A stretch of DNA of 64,000 nucleotides from Aerococcus sp. UBA6277. Its GTDB lineage: Bacteria; Bacillota; Bacilli; Lactobacillales; Aerococcaceae. This document shows positions 52,816 to 61,300 of the stretch, in pieces; the stretch's first letter is position 1, and each line of letters opens with the position of its first letter. Made by a program: the position numbers and the translations under genes. Under the pieces are notes generated by a model. It saw nothing but the letters and a program-made list of their open reading frames with translations, searched no databases and was not told the origin of the DNA. The stretch is from contig NZ_DJUR01000008.1 in NCBI RefSeq assembly GCF_002440555.1, positions 25,017 to 89,016 on the forward strand, given 5' to 3'.

Positions 52816-53203
52816 AGTGAATCCTCCTTTGTTGTTATCACCTGAATAATTCATACCTCTAATATCAAAGGCTGTTTTATCTATATTGTTATATTTTCTT
52901 TATCGTTTATCATCTTCTATCCTAATTGATTAATTTTTCTGGCCCTTATAATTATTTTGAGTGTTTTCACTTTTCAAACTCAAATTTTGGACGCACTGCT
53001 CCTTGGGCCATTTAAAAATTTTTAAAAATCTGGTTATTAAATGTACTGCCGAATCCTTTGGTTTTGCCTGAATACGGTATAAAATTCTCGCTGATAAAGG
53101 GGTTCTTTTTCATTACCTAATGGGTGATGAAGCAGATTACTTTAAAGACTATTAAATCAATGTTAGGAAAGACTATTAGTAAAACTATGAATTATTCAGG
53201 TTT
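52816..53203. other. metE leader / intergenic segment
   Basis: This 388-base AT-rich stretch has no supported gene. It holds a 15-bp inverted repeat at its two ends, a TTGAG.../...CTCAA hairpin near 52950-52980, and a short open frame (ILADKGVLFHYLMGDEADY, plus strand, about 53085-53155) with no ribosome site, perhaps coding debris. Beyond 53203 the duplicated LysR promoter begins. Confidence 0.5.
52840..53201. repeat. 15-bp inverted repeat pair, possible MITE or IS scar
   Basis: ACCTGAATAATTCAT (52840-52854) and ATGAATTATTCAGGT (53187-53201) are exact inverted copies 332 bases apart, with further similarity inward (TCTAATA / TATTAGT). No target duplication is clear. Confidence 0.5.
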
Positions 53204-53216
53204 TGAACTTGTTATG

Positions 53217-53245
53217 AGTATATGGGTCTGGCATAATAATTACAA
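53217..53245 (-). promoter_or_regulatory. Copy of the MesD/YxjG-like promoter, now facing metE
   Basis: Minus strand TTGTAA (53245-53240), 17-base spacer, TATACT (53222-53217), same as in copy 1. It would give metE a leader of about 395 bases. Confidence 0.6.
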
Positions 53246-53267
53246 ATAACTATTATATGTCGGTTTT

Positions 53268-53284
53268 CATAGCTTGAAACTATG
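53268..53284. promoter_or_regulatory. MET-box-like palindrome (copy 2)
   Basis: CATAGCTTGAAACTATG, identical to the site at 49034, 16 bases before the intact LysR start codon. Confidence 0.7.
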
Positions 53285-53299
53285 GTAAGGAGTGAGTGT

Positions 53300-54211
53300 A
53301 TGCGGATTGAAGATTTGCAGTATTTTATGAAAGTTGTTGAAGTGGGGAATATGACGCAGGCGGCCAAGGACTTGTTTATTGCCCAGCCGTCTTTGTCGAA
53401 AGCCATGGCCAATTTGGAGTCTGAGATGGGGGTAACCTTGTTTCAGCGGACGGCTAAGGGGACGGTTCTGACGGTGCAAGGGGAGGAATTTCTCCAGTAT
53501 GCCCGGCAAGTCTTGGAGCAGATTGACTTGATGAACCACCGCTATAAGGAGGGAAGTCAGGCCAACCGGATATTTTCAGTATCCGGCCAGCATTATGCCT
53601 TTGTAGTGGATGCTTTTGTGAAGTTACTAAGAGAGATGGCTGCAGACCAGTATGAGGCGACATTAAAAGAAGAGCGAACATTTGAGGTCTTGGATGACGT
53701 TGCTAATTTTACCTCTGAGGTAGGTGTTATTTACCGGTCTAATTATAATCAGAAAGTATTGGAAGGGGCTTTTCAAGAGAAGCAACTGACTTTTACGCCA
53801 TTGTTTAAAACTGCACCACATGTGTTTATTGATAAAGGGCACCCTTTAGCGAAACAAGCGACGATTAGTTTAGATGACTTAACCGCTTATCCTCGTTTAT
53901 CATATGAACAAGGTACCCACAATTCTTTCTACTATTGGGAAGAGATTTTAGCGGATATTCCTGTCCCAAAACGGATTATTGTTTCTGACCGAGCAACTTT
54001 ATTTAATTTACTCATCGGTCTAGATGGCTATACGATTTCTTCAGGGATCATTAATGATGATTTGAACAGTCCGGATATATTGGCAATTTCTCTTGAATCA
54101 GACGAGGTGATTGAACTAGGTTACCTAACCGCTAACCGTCACCAGCTGTCTTCAATTGCCAAACGCTACTTAGGCTTACTCGAGGAATCAATCCAACAAT
54201 ATGCTAAATAA
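53300..54211 (+). CDS. LysR-family regulator, probably of methionine genes
   Basis: 303 residues from ATG at 53300 (MRIEDLQYFMKVVEVGNMTQ) after AAGGAG. Winged-helix domain at 1-60, effector-binding domain from about 90 to the end. A MET-box-like palindrome in its own promoter, and methionine synthase genes divergent from both copies, suggest an MtaR/MetR-type role; the effector is unknown. Distant relatives include CpsY and CysB-like regulators, so the assignment rests on context. Confidence 0.85.
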   Translation: MRIEDLQYFMKVVEVGNMTQAAKDLFIAQPSLSKAMANLESEMGVTLFQRTAKGTVLTVQGEEFLQYARQVLEQIDLMNHRYKEGSQANRIFSVSGQHYAFVVDAFVKLLREMAADQYEATLKEERTFEVLDDVANFTSEVGVIYRSNYNQKVLEGAFQEKQLTFTPLFKTAPHVFIDKGHPLAKQATISLDDLTAYPRLSYEQGTHNSFYYWEEILADIPVPKRIIVSDRATLFNLLIGLDGYTISSGIINDDLNSPDILAISLESDEVIELGYLTANRHQLSSIAKRYLGLLEESIQQYAK

Positions 54212-54248
54212 GAAATCTATGATAAGTGATTTTTTTCGTGGAAAAAGA

Positions 54249-54278
54249 TTGACGTAGTGAATTTCAAAGTGGTACAAT
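54249..54278 (+). promoter_or_regulatory. Promoter of rplM-rpsI
   Basis: TTGACG (54249-54254), 18-base spacer, TACAAT (54273-54278) preceded by TGG (extended -10). The leader of about 80 bases may hold an L13-type autoregulatory structure, which I could not fold with certainty. Confidence 0.8.
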
Positions 54279-54363
54279 ATAAGACGGTATTGTTTGCCCC
54301 ATGATAGGCCCCGGAAACCAATTATGAATCGAACAATCAGACAAGATAAACGGAGGAAATATA

Positions 54364-54807
54364 ATGCGTACAACATATATGGCGAAAGCAAATCAAGTTG
54401 AACGTAACTGGGTTGTCCTAGACGCAACAGATGTTCCATTGGGACGTCTATCAACAGTTGTGGCAAGCATGTTACGTGGTAAAAATAAACCAACATTCAC
54501 ACCAAACGTTGATACAGGTGATCAAGTTATCATCATCAACGCTGAAAAAGTGAAATTAACTGGTAAAAAAGCAACAGATAAAAAATACTACCGTCACTCA
54601 GGTTACCCAGGTGGTATCTATGAAACAACTGCAGGTACATTACGTGATGAAAAACCAGCACGTTTAATCGAAACTTCAGTTAAAGGTATGTTACCAAAAA
54701 ACCGTTTAGGTCGTGCTCAATTTACACACCTACACGTATACGCTGGTGCGGAACACCCACATGCAGCGCAACAACCTAAACAATTAGACATTAACGAATT
54801 AATCTAA
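54364..54807 (+). CDS. rplM: 50S ribosomal protein L13
   Basis: 147 residues ([23 protein letters not shown]), early 50S assembly protein with the conserved HSGYPGG and [10 protein letters not shown] segments. Ribosome site ACGGAGGAAA. In many Firmicutes it follows truA directly; here it lies 12.5 kb from truA. Confidence 0.99.
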   Translation: MRTTYMAKANQVERNWVVLDATDVPLGRLSTVVASMLRGKNKPTFTPNVDTGDQVIIINAEKVKLTGKKATDKKYYRHSGYPGGIYETTAGTLRDEKPARLIETSVKGMLPKNRLGRAQFTHLHVYAGAEHPHAAQQPKQLDINELI

Positions 54808-54821
54808 GGAGGGAAAAGCAA

Positions 54822-55214
54822 ATGGCACAAGCTCAATACATCGCAACAGGCCGTCGTAAAAACTCAACAGCCCGTGTACGCTTAGTACCTGGTACAGGTA
54901 AAATCGTTTTTAACGGTAAAGAAATGGCAGAATACCTACCATACGAATCATTATTCGTAATCGTTAAACAACCTTTAGCAGTTACACAAACTGAAGGCCA
55001 ATATGACATCTTCATCAACGTTAACGGTGGTGGATATGCTGGTCAATCAGGTGCAGCTCGTCACGGTATCTCTCGTGCGTTATTAGAAGTAGATCCTGAC
55101 TTCCGTAAACCACTTAAAGATGCTGGTCTTTTAACACGTGACCCACGTATGAAAGAACGTAAGAAACCAGGTCTTAAAAAAGCGCGTAAAGCACCTCAAT
55201 TCTCAAAACGTTAA
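54822..55214 (+). CDS. rpsI: 30S ribosomal protein S9
   Basis: 130 residues ([19 protein letters not shown]), with the C-terminal tail [11 protein letters not shown] whose last residues reach the P-site tRNA. Fourteen bases after rplM with the site AAGGAGGG. Confidence 0.99.
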   Translation: MAQAQYIATGRRKNSTARVRLVPGTGKIVFNGKEMAEYLPYESLFVIVKQPLAVTQTEGQYDIFINVNGGGYAGQSGAARHGISRALLEVDPDFRKPLKDAGLLTRDPRMKERKKPGLKKARKAPQFSKR

Positions 55215-55236
55215 TCAAAAGATTATTATATCAACG

Positions 55237-55329
55237 TTTGCACCAATTATTTGGTGCAAATTGGTGTTAATTATATTGACAAATCGTTTAAAAGACTTAA
55301 AGCATCAGCATCTTGCTGGTGCTTTTTTT
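55237..55329 (+). terminator. Hairpins and terminator after rpsI
   Basis: First TTTGCACCAA/TTGGTGCAAA (55237-55246/55251-55260) without a T-run, then AGCATCAGCA/TGCTGGTGCT (55301-55310/55314-55323) with seven T, a good terminator. The second also forms the 3' end of the minus-strand gene that follows. Confidence 0.85.
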
Positions 55330-55584
55330 CTGGGCTCTAAAATATAGCTTCATGCCTTTATAAGCCTTGTTGCGAATTATCCATAAGATTATTTGGAACG
55401 AAAATATTACTATTAGAAATCCGATAAATAACTCGTTAACGTGTTTTGTGAAAACAACTCCCAACTTAAGTTGGGAGTCGATAAAATTCACACAAAAAAC
55501 AATCACAGTAAGCATAAAGCATGTGCTATATATGAAAATCCCGTTTTGTTGTCTTTGTGTTCTTACTTTACGTTGTTTGAACAT
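55297..55584 (-). CDS. Small membrane protein of a mobile-element-like cluster
   Basis: 95 residues with two hydrophobic helices (about 17-35 and 47-70) and a basic N-terminus. It overlaps the upstream gene by 17 bases. Its last residues (KKSTSKMLML) are encoded by the rpsI terminator hairpin, so the original C-terminus was probably lost where the island joins the rpsI operon. Family not recognised; position suggests the third gene of a conjugation-type operon. Confidence 0.5.
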   Translation of the reverse strand: MFKQRKVRTQRQQNGIFIYSTCFMLTVIVFCVNFIDSQLKLGVVFTKHVNELFIGFLIVIFSFQIILWIIRNKAYKGMKLYFRAQKKSTSKMLML

Positions 55585-55954
55585 TGATTTTTTCCACGCC
55601 TTTAAATCGAAGGATCAAGTCAAAGCCTATAACAAAAGATTTTTCTTGAATGAAATCGATTAAACGTACATATTCGCCTTTTTGAACACTGATATGTTCC
55701 TGACCATTCAAGACGGTCACGTCAAAAGTATTTAATATGTTGTTATCTCGCTTTAGTCCAGTTTTCTTGTCGGAACCGTAATCAGTATTGTCTTTGGTAA
55801 TGGATAAAGTTAAAGTAACACCTTTTTCATCTGGCTCTTTTTTACTTACGTATGGTCGTTGTGAAACTAATCTGTACATATTTCCTGTGTTTCTTAAAAA
55901 TTCATCTGCTTTGAATTTAGTTTCTGTGAATACCCATGCATTTGCGATCGGCAT
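55568..55954 (-). CDS. Hypothetical protein, YdcP/Tn916 Orf23-like by size and position
   Basis: 128 residues (MPIANAWVFTETKFKADEFL), soluble, beta-rich. Ribosome site AGAGG. With an 87-residue gene before it and a membrane protein after it, the order and lengths recall ydcO-ydcP at the start of the ICEBs1/Tn916 conjugation modules. The sequence itself lacks features I can match with certainty, so this is inference from layout. Confidence 0.5.
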   Translation of the reverse strand: MPIANAWVFTETKFKADEFLRNTGNMYRLVSQRPYVSKKEPDEKGVTLTLSITKDNTDYGSDKKTGLKRDNNILNTFDVTVLNGQEHISVQKGEYVRLIDFIQEKSFVIGFDLILRFKGVEKINVQTT

Positions 55955-55987
55955 AGTGCAAAACCTCTTTCTATTAGTTTAATTTTT

Positions 55988-56251
55988 TTATAGTCTTTCT
56001 AATACATATTCAAGCCCTCGAATTGTAGCAACTACTTCATCCATTCCTTGAACTTTTAATTCGCAATTCCCAAAAGTAAGAGTAATAGCATCTTCTCTTA
56101 AATCGTCTCTGTAATCTCCAAGAAGTTTAAGATTGTCCTCGACATTGCTTGCGGTTAATTCACTTTTGAAATCTTCTAAGAAATAATCAATACTGTATAT
56201 ATCTGGATATGACCATTTCATGGAAGACAAGTGATAGCCTTCAACAAACAT
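55988..56251 (-). CDS. Hypothetical small protein, YdcO-like by size and position
   Basis: 87 residues from ATG at 56251 (MFVEGYHLSSMKWSYPDI) after GAGGAGGAA; the longer reading from 56296 lacks a site. Acidic, no membrane segment. First gene of the three-gene minus-strand cluster ending at the rpsI terminator. Similar small proteins open the conjugation operons of Tn916-like ICEs, but no transfer gene follows here, so it is likely a relic. Confidence 0.55.
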   Translation of the reverse strand: MFVEGYHLSSMKWSYPDIYSIDYFLEDFKSELTASNVEDNLKLLGDYRDDLREDAITLTFGNCELKVQGMDEVVATIRGLEYVLERL

Positions 56252-56403
56252 AAGCTTGTTCCTCCTCTCTATATTAATTGTGAAAGTATTGCGCAATTAA
56301 CTTTCTATCTCAATTATGAGGCAAGTTGTTTTTAAGAAATAATGGAAATAAATGATATAATGCTTGATAGAATATCCATATTTTTTTAGTGAGGTGGATT
56401 TTA

Positions 56404-57027
56404 ATGCATGACTGGCAAATAAGTGCTATAGAAGAGTTAAAGCAGAGATGGTACACCATAGATGAAGCTATAGAAGAGTTAGCCGAAAATGGAAAAGAAA
56501 TATCGAGAACAGATTTTTCGAGGCAAATGGATACTGTTGATTTTGATAAGGAAATTGGCTTTTTAGGGAAACCACAATATAAGGAAGAAGAACCAATTAA
56601 TTTCTTTGTAAATAATAAGTGGCGAGATGATATTTCGCTATTTCTGTCTGGTTTTTTAAAAAGCTAGCAAAACAAGAATATAGATGAAAATGATATTGAT
56701 AATATTGTCGATGAAACATTAGAAATTGTAGGAAAAGTAATTGTTGAAAAATATTACAGTCTCGCTGGTCAGAATAAGTTTTTGGTGAATCGAAACAAAA
56801 AATTAGAAGATACCAAAGAATATTATATTGCCGTACAACGAGGTGTTGAAGAGCGGGCAAATGAATTGAATCGAATTAGTAGAAATATTACTGATGATAT
56901 TAATTCCAGTTCTAAACAATTGGTAAGTAAAGAAGTTTGTCATTTAAAGCAAACTGTACAGGTAAATGAAAAATTAGATAGAATTTTAAAATTGTTGGAG
57001 GAATCGCATAATGAAAATGAAGATTAA
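56404..57027 (+). pseudogene. Unknown coiled-coil-type protein interrupted by an amber codon
   Basis: Starts at 56404 (MHDWQISAIEELKQRWYTID) after GAGGTGG. A TAG at 56665-56667 interrupts it after 87 codons, and the same frame then stays open with protein-like, helix-rich sequence (NKKLEDTKEYYIAVQRG... ending LLEESHNENED) to 57027. The whole would be about 207 residues. It overlaps the methyltransferase remnant by 17 bases, so both were one operon. Function unknown. Confidence 0.55.
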
Positions 57028-57220
57028 CGAAAAGATACGCGAGGTTCTCTAGCAATTTGATGACCGATACTAGCTTGAAGGTAAGTTGAATAAAGAGGAA
57101 TTGCTTCAAGACTTGTACAGCTACAATGAGGATTTATTGGAAGTAATACTTGCGAATGATTTGTTGAAAAATTCGGTTCACCGTTCAGATTACAAAAACA
57201 ACAGTCGGGCAATTGAGTAA
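57011..57220 (+). pseudogene. Remnant of a type III restriction-modification methyltransferase (N-terminus)
   Basis: ATG at 57011 behind TTGGAGGAATC. The translation KINEKIREVL-stop-QFDDRY-stop-LEGKLNKEELLQDLYSYN... ELLEVILANDLL follows the pattern of the N-terminal domain that precedes type III Mod methyltransferases (KIREVLEQF, LNK..VIQDL, YD.DLL..LL.N.LI), from memory. Two in-frame TAG codons (57050, 57071) and truncation after about 69 codons make it nonfunctional. No DPPY methylase motif remains. Confidence 0.55.
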
Positions 57221-57326
57221 CCTAATTAAAGAGTAACTTTATTTTCGTATAAAATACATTTTTTATATGTTGCAATATTATTAATTAAACGGGCTGTGTA
57301 CTTCTATTAGAGAAAGAAGGGATCAT

Positions 57327-60300
57327 TTGGGAAAGTATAAAAATATAATTTCGACGATCGGACGCGATAACAAATTAAGTCGATGTGTGGATGCTGAAGG
57401 AAAAATCTTTAACCGAGAGGAAATTATTAATAGTTGGAAAGAGTCATATCATGAAAGGGTTTCTCGAAATGAAGATGAGATTGGTTTACGCTTGCCTCAA
57501 TTTGGAGCATTATCTGCAATTCGTGCACATTGGGCAACATCAAATTCTCCAGCAACCATTGTCTTACCTACTGGAACAGGCAAGTCTGAAACAATGTATA
57601 CTACAATTATTTCTGAGAGAATTACTTCAACGCTTATCATTGTACCGTCTAATCTATTGAGGGAACAAATTTTTGAGGGAGCGAGGCATTTTGGTATACT
57701 TCCAAAATTAAAAATGACATCAGATGAAATTATTTATCCAACGACTTTTCTTTATAAGTCAAAAGTAAAAGAAGAGGATGAAAGTATTCTGATTGATGCC
57801 CTTGAGGAGGCTAATATAATTGTTTCGACTCCAGGGATGATTAAAAATATGACCTCTTCAGTTTGGGATAAACTTCTTGAAAAGGTGGAGGTTGTAATAT
57901 TCGACGAAGCGCATCATCTTGCTGCTCCCGATTGGGGAACAGTGAGAGAAAGATTTATAGGGAAAAAAATTCTACAATTTACTGCAACTCCATTTAGAAA
58001 TGATGGGAAAAAAATTGATGGTAAGATAATTTTCAATTATGGTTTGGCATTGGCACAAAAAGCCGGGTACTTCAAACCTATCGATTTTTATCCAATTCAA
58101 GAATTTGATGAGCGAAAGTCTGACAATGAAATTGCGAAAATTGCCATCAAACAATTAGATGAGGATTTGAAGAAAGGATATGAGCACGTACTTTTAGCGA
58201 GAGCAAATAGCCGAAAGCGAGCTGATGAATTGTATGAAAAAATTTACTCTCAATATAAAAAGTATAATCCAGTTGTTATTCATACTGGTATTCGTCCTAC
58301 CCAAAGAAAAGAAAACTTGCAGCAAGTTAAAAGTGGTAAAGCAAAAATTGTGGTTTGTGTAGATATGTTTGGTGAAGGTATTGATATTCCAACACTGAAA
58401 ATTGCAGCAATTCATGATAAATATAAGTCGCTTCCGATTACACTTCAATTCATTGGACGATTCGCTCGAACAAGTGGCAATAAGTTGGGAAATGCAAAGC
58501 TAATTACGAATGTGGCAATGGACGATTTGAAGGAAGCGATTGAAGAGTTATATCATCAAAATTCTGATTGGAATCAACTTCTTAATATCCATTCAAATCA
58601 AGCTATCAATAAAGAAGTTGAACTTAGTGAATTCATTGGCAAGTTTGAAAAAGGTCATGCGAAGGAGATAGATTTATCTCAACTAAAGATGAAAATAAGT
58701 ACTAGAATGTTTCGATCTCCTTCAAAAAGAACTTTCATAAATGGATGGAAAGAGGTTTTGGATCAAGATAAAACTATACCATTCATAAATGAAGAAGATT
58801 CCGTTTATATTTTTATTGAGGAAATTGAAACAAAAGTAGTCTGGTCAGATCAAAAGGATATAGTGCAATACGATTATGATTTTTTTGTGTTATTTTTTGA
58901 TAAAGATAATGGAATCATTCATATAAACGAAACTGATACTGGAAAGGGAAACCGACTTGTGGATAGTATTTTTCCAGAAGCATCAGCAATTAAGGGAGAT
59001 TCGATATATCGAAGTTTAGATGGAATTAATCGATTAATGATTGGAACGTTGGGATTAAAGCAAAAACCTAGCGGAAGGATTAGCTTTAGAATGTTTGCTG
59101 GTACTGATATTAAGTCTGGAATTAGTGAGGCTGTTGTATCTGGTTCGACTAAATCTAATTTATTCGGTTATGGCTATCAAGGTGGAGGACGTATTAGTAT
59201 TGGTTGTTCGTATAAAGGAAAAGTTTGGATGCGTTGGGTAGAACGGATAAACTTTTGGACAGAGTGGTGTCAGAACATTGGGAAAAAAATATTGGACGAA
59301 ACTATTGATACGAATAATATATTAGATAATTCGCTCGCCTTAGAAATTATTAAGGAATTCCCAGAAGGTGTTCCTTATAAAATAATGCTACCAGAAATAA
59401 TTGAAATCTCCAATTCTTCAACGAAGCAGTTGTATATTTCTAAAGAACAAAAGGCATTTCCATTCTTTCAAACGGATTTAAAGTATCCCGTTTTATTTAA
59501 TGGAAATCTTCGTTTTGAGTTTTGGATAAATGAACGAAAATTTGTCTTCGAGCAGATTATTAATGAGACATCATATGGTTTCAAGCAAATCGAAGGTGAA
59601 GAGCTAATAGTGAAGACAGGTAATAAATCTGTTAAGATGACTGACTATCTGTACGAATATTCACCGGAAGTATCGTTTATACAAAGTGATGGAACTATTA
59701 TTGTAGTTCAAGAAAATTTAAAAACAGTTATCAAACCAAAAAGTAGCATCGATGTGCCGGCGGAATCCCTTTTTGCTATCGATTGGAATGGACTTGGAGT
59801 CAATATTAAATCTGAATCTCAAGGAAAAGAAAGAAAGGCTGATTCAATTCAATACGCTACGATACATAATATTGTAGATCAGACATCAGATATTATTTTT
59901 GACGATGATGGATCGGGAGAAATAGCGGATGTTGTTTCAATCAAAATTAATGAGGAACATCGAAAAGTCGTATTTCATCTGTATCATTGTAAATACTCAC
60001 ATGGAGAAAATCCTGGTGCTCGTGTTTCTGACCTATATGAAGTATGTGGTCAAGCTGAAAAATCAATTATGTGGAATGATAATGTCTTAGAAATTGTTCA
60101 ACGAATGATTGTACGAGAAAATATGAGAAAGAAAAACTATGATGAAACTAGATTTGAGAAGGGGGACTTACAAACCCTGTATATGTTAAAGAAGATGATA
60201 AGGTCTGGTTTTGAAACAGAATTTGAAATATCAATTGTTCAGCCAGGAGTCTCGATATTAGAAATCACAGATTCAATGAAGCAAATTATTCTGGCAACGG

Positions 60301-60356
60301 ATACTTATTTAAAAGAGACTTATAGCTTACGTCTAACATGTTATTTTAGTAATTAG
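57327..60356 (+). CDS. SF2 helicase with nuclease-like C-terminal domain, candidate defence protein
   Basis: 1009 residues from a TTG start (MGKYKNIISTIGRDNKLSRC) after AGAAGGG. Helicase motifs in order: Q-type LPQFGAL (56-62), Walker A PTGTGKS (81-87), DEAH (193-196), FTATP (218-222), VDMFGEGIDIP (345-355), QFIGRFAR (374-381). From about 430 onward no known domain is obvious until 865-890, where EIADVV (D868), 19 residues on, HCK (887-889) fits a PD-(D/E)xK-like core with His in the Glu place. AT-rich, intact, flanked by remnants. Differs from canonical type III Res in layout; may act alone or with the zinc protein downstream. Confidence 0.75.
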   Translation: MGKYKNIISTIGRDNKLSRCVDAEGKIFNREEIINSWKESYHERVSRNEDEIGLRLPQFGALSAIRAHWATSNSPATIVLPTGTGKSETMYTTIISERITSTLIIVPSNLLREQIFEGARHFGILPKLKMTSDEIIYPTTFLYKSKVKEEDESILIDALEEANIIVSTPGMIKNMTSSVWDKLLEKVEVVIFDEAHHLAAPDWGTVRERFIGKKILQFTATPFRNDGKKIDGKIIFNYGLALAQKAGYFKPIDFYPIQEFDERKSDNEIAKIAIKQLDEDLKKGYEHVLLARANSRKRADELYEKIYSQYKKYNPVVIHTGIRPTQRKENLQQVKSGKAKIVVCVDMFGEGIDIPTLKIAAIHDKYKSLPITLQFIGRFARTSGNKLGNAKLITNVAMDDLKEAIEELYHQNSDWNQLLNIHSNQAINKEVELSEFIGKFEKGHAKEIDLSQLKMKISTRMFRSPSKRTFINGWKEVLDQDKTIPFINEEDSVYIFIEEIETKVVWSDQKDIVQYDYDFFVLFFDKDNGIIHINETDTGKGNRLVDSIFPEASAIKGDSIYRSLDGINRLMIGTLGLKQKPSGRISFRMFAGTDIKSGISEAVVSGSTKSNLFGYGYQGGGRISIGCSYKGKVWMRWVERINFWTEWCQNIGKKILDETIDTNNILDNSLALEIIKEFPEGVPYKIMLPEIIEISNSSTKQLYISKEQKAFPFFQTDLKYPVLFNGNLRFEFWINERKFVFEQIINETSYGFKQIEGEELIVKTGNKSVKMTDYLYEYSPEVSFIQSDGTIIVVQENLKTVIKPKSSIDVPAESLFAIDWNGLGVNIKSESQGKERKADSIQYATIHNIVDQTSDIIFDDDGSGEIADVVSIKINEEHRKVVFHLYHCKYSHGENPGARVSDLYEVCGQAEKSIMWNDNVLEIVQRMIVRENMRKKNYDETRFEKGDLQTLYMLKKMIRSGFETEFEISIVQPGVSILEITDSMKQIILATDTYLKETYSLRLTCYFSN

Positions 60357-60546
60357 ATAGAATGGTTGTTTGTATTACTGTGTTAGAAAGCACTCGCATA
60401 TCTGGTAAGCTCTGAAGCCAAAGGATGCAAAGGTGCCGAGTTAATCAATATATGAATGAAGACCTTAAATATTATTTGAATTCTATGTAGCTTATACACA
60501 ATTAATACTTATCGATCAAAAAAAGAATAAATAAGAGGAAGGTAAT

Positions 60547-61107
60547 ATGAGTTCAATTTATGTGAAAAATTTAATTAACACAGTCATTGAAAAATCGGTA
60601 AATAAATCATGGAATACTGCTGTATTAGAATGGGAAATTGATGATGTTATTGAAGATGAAAATCATGAATCTTCTTGTATATGTGGCAAAGAAAATATTA
60701 GATATTTATTTACAATTAAGAATATCAATAATCAAAACACGTTATTCCCTATTGGAAGTTCTTGCATTAAGAAATTTGAGCGTGAAGATTTAAATGAACT
60801 TACATTAGTTAACGAAAAATTGTTTAAATTATTTCATGCTGTTAAAGCAAATGCATTTATCACATTGGATTCTAAATACTTCTCAAGAAAATTATTAAAG
60901 TATATGTTTGATCAAGGTGCATTCCCCCCTAATCAGTACAATAATTATAGTGGAGATAAAGATTACGAATTTATGCTAAAAATGTTTAATATGAGAGGCG
61001 AGCCATCTGAAAATCAGTTAAAAAAAATAAGAGCTATCATTTTGAATTCTATAAAACCATATCTCATACAATTACTTAATGATAAGGTTGCGAAAAAAAG
61101 CTTTTAG
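60547..61107 (+). CDS. Zinc-motif protein of the accessory island
   Basis: 186 residues (MSSIYVKNLINTVIEKSVNK) after AAGAGGAAGG. A CxCG pair (C44, C46) and, after strands, GSSCIKKF (C73), with H40 as a possible fourth ligand, resemble the compact treble-clef proteins with a CxCG...GSxCIxxF pattern found in phages and plasmids, as far as I recall. The C-terminal half is helical and basic. It follows the helicase by 190 bases on the same strand and has similar base composition; a joint function is possible but unproven. Confidence 0.6.
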   Translation: MSSIYVKNLINTVIEKSVNKSWNTAVLEWEIDDVIEDENHESSCICGKENIRYLFTIKNINNQNTLFPIGSSCIKKFEREDLNELTLVNEKLFKLFHAVKANAFITLDSKYFSRKLLKYMFDQGAFPPNQYNNYSGDKDYEFMLKMFNMRGEPSENQLKKIRAIILNSIKPYLIQLLNDKVAKKSF

Positions 61108-61300
61108 ATTCAAAATTAATATATTTATTTAAAATGCGAATTATTGAAGTACCAACAATAGAAAAGTAAAAAGAAATGTATTCAACTAGCATCTATAATA
61201 ATGATGGTTCAAATTGGTTCAAGTCGTATCAATTTTCATACAGATTCATACCTTTATAACAATTTATAATTTTATTAGTTATTGATATGAAAGGATTTAA

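Larger units (their letters stand above)
53204..53738. repeat. Duplicated LysR promoter/gene segment, copy 2
   Basis: Partner of 48971-49505. In this location the leftward promoter inside the repeat points at metE. Confidence 0.9.

Noticed and set aside
52816..53203. S-box (SAM riboswitch) or T-box in the metE leader
   Set aside because: None of the conserved core strings of either element is present on the minus strand.
57327..60356. Annotating the helicase simply as type III restriction Res subunit
   Set aside because: The neighbouring Mod is only a dead N-terminal scrap, the helicase has its own gap and TTG start, and the long middle region does not read like canonical Res. Left as a candidate with uncertain class.
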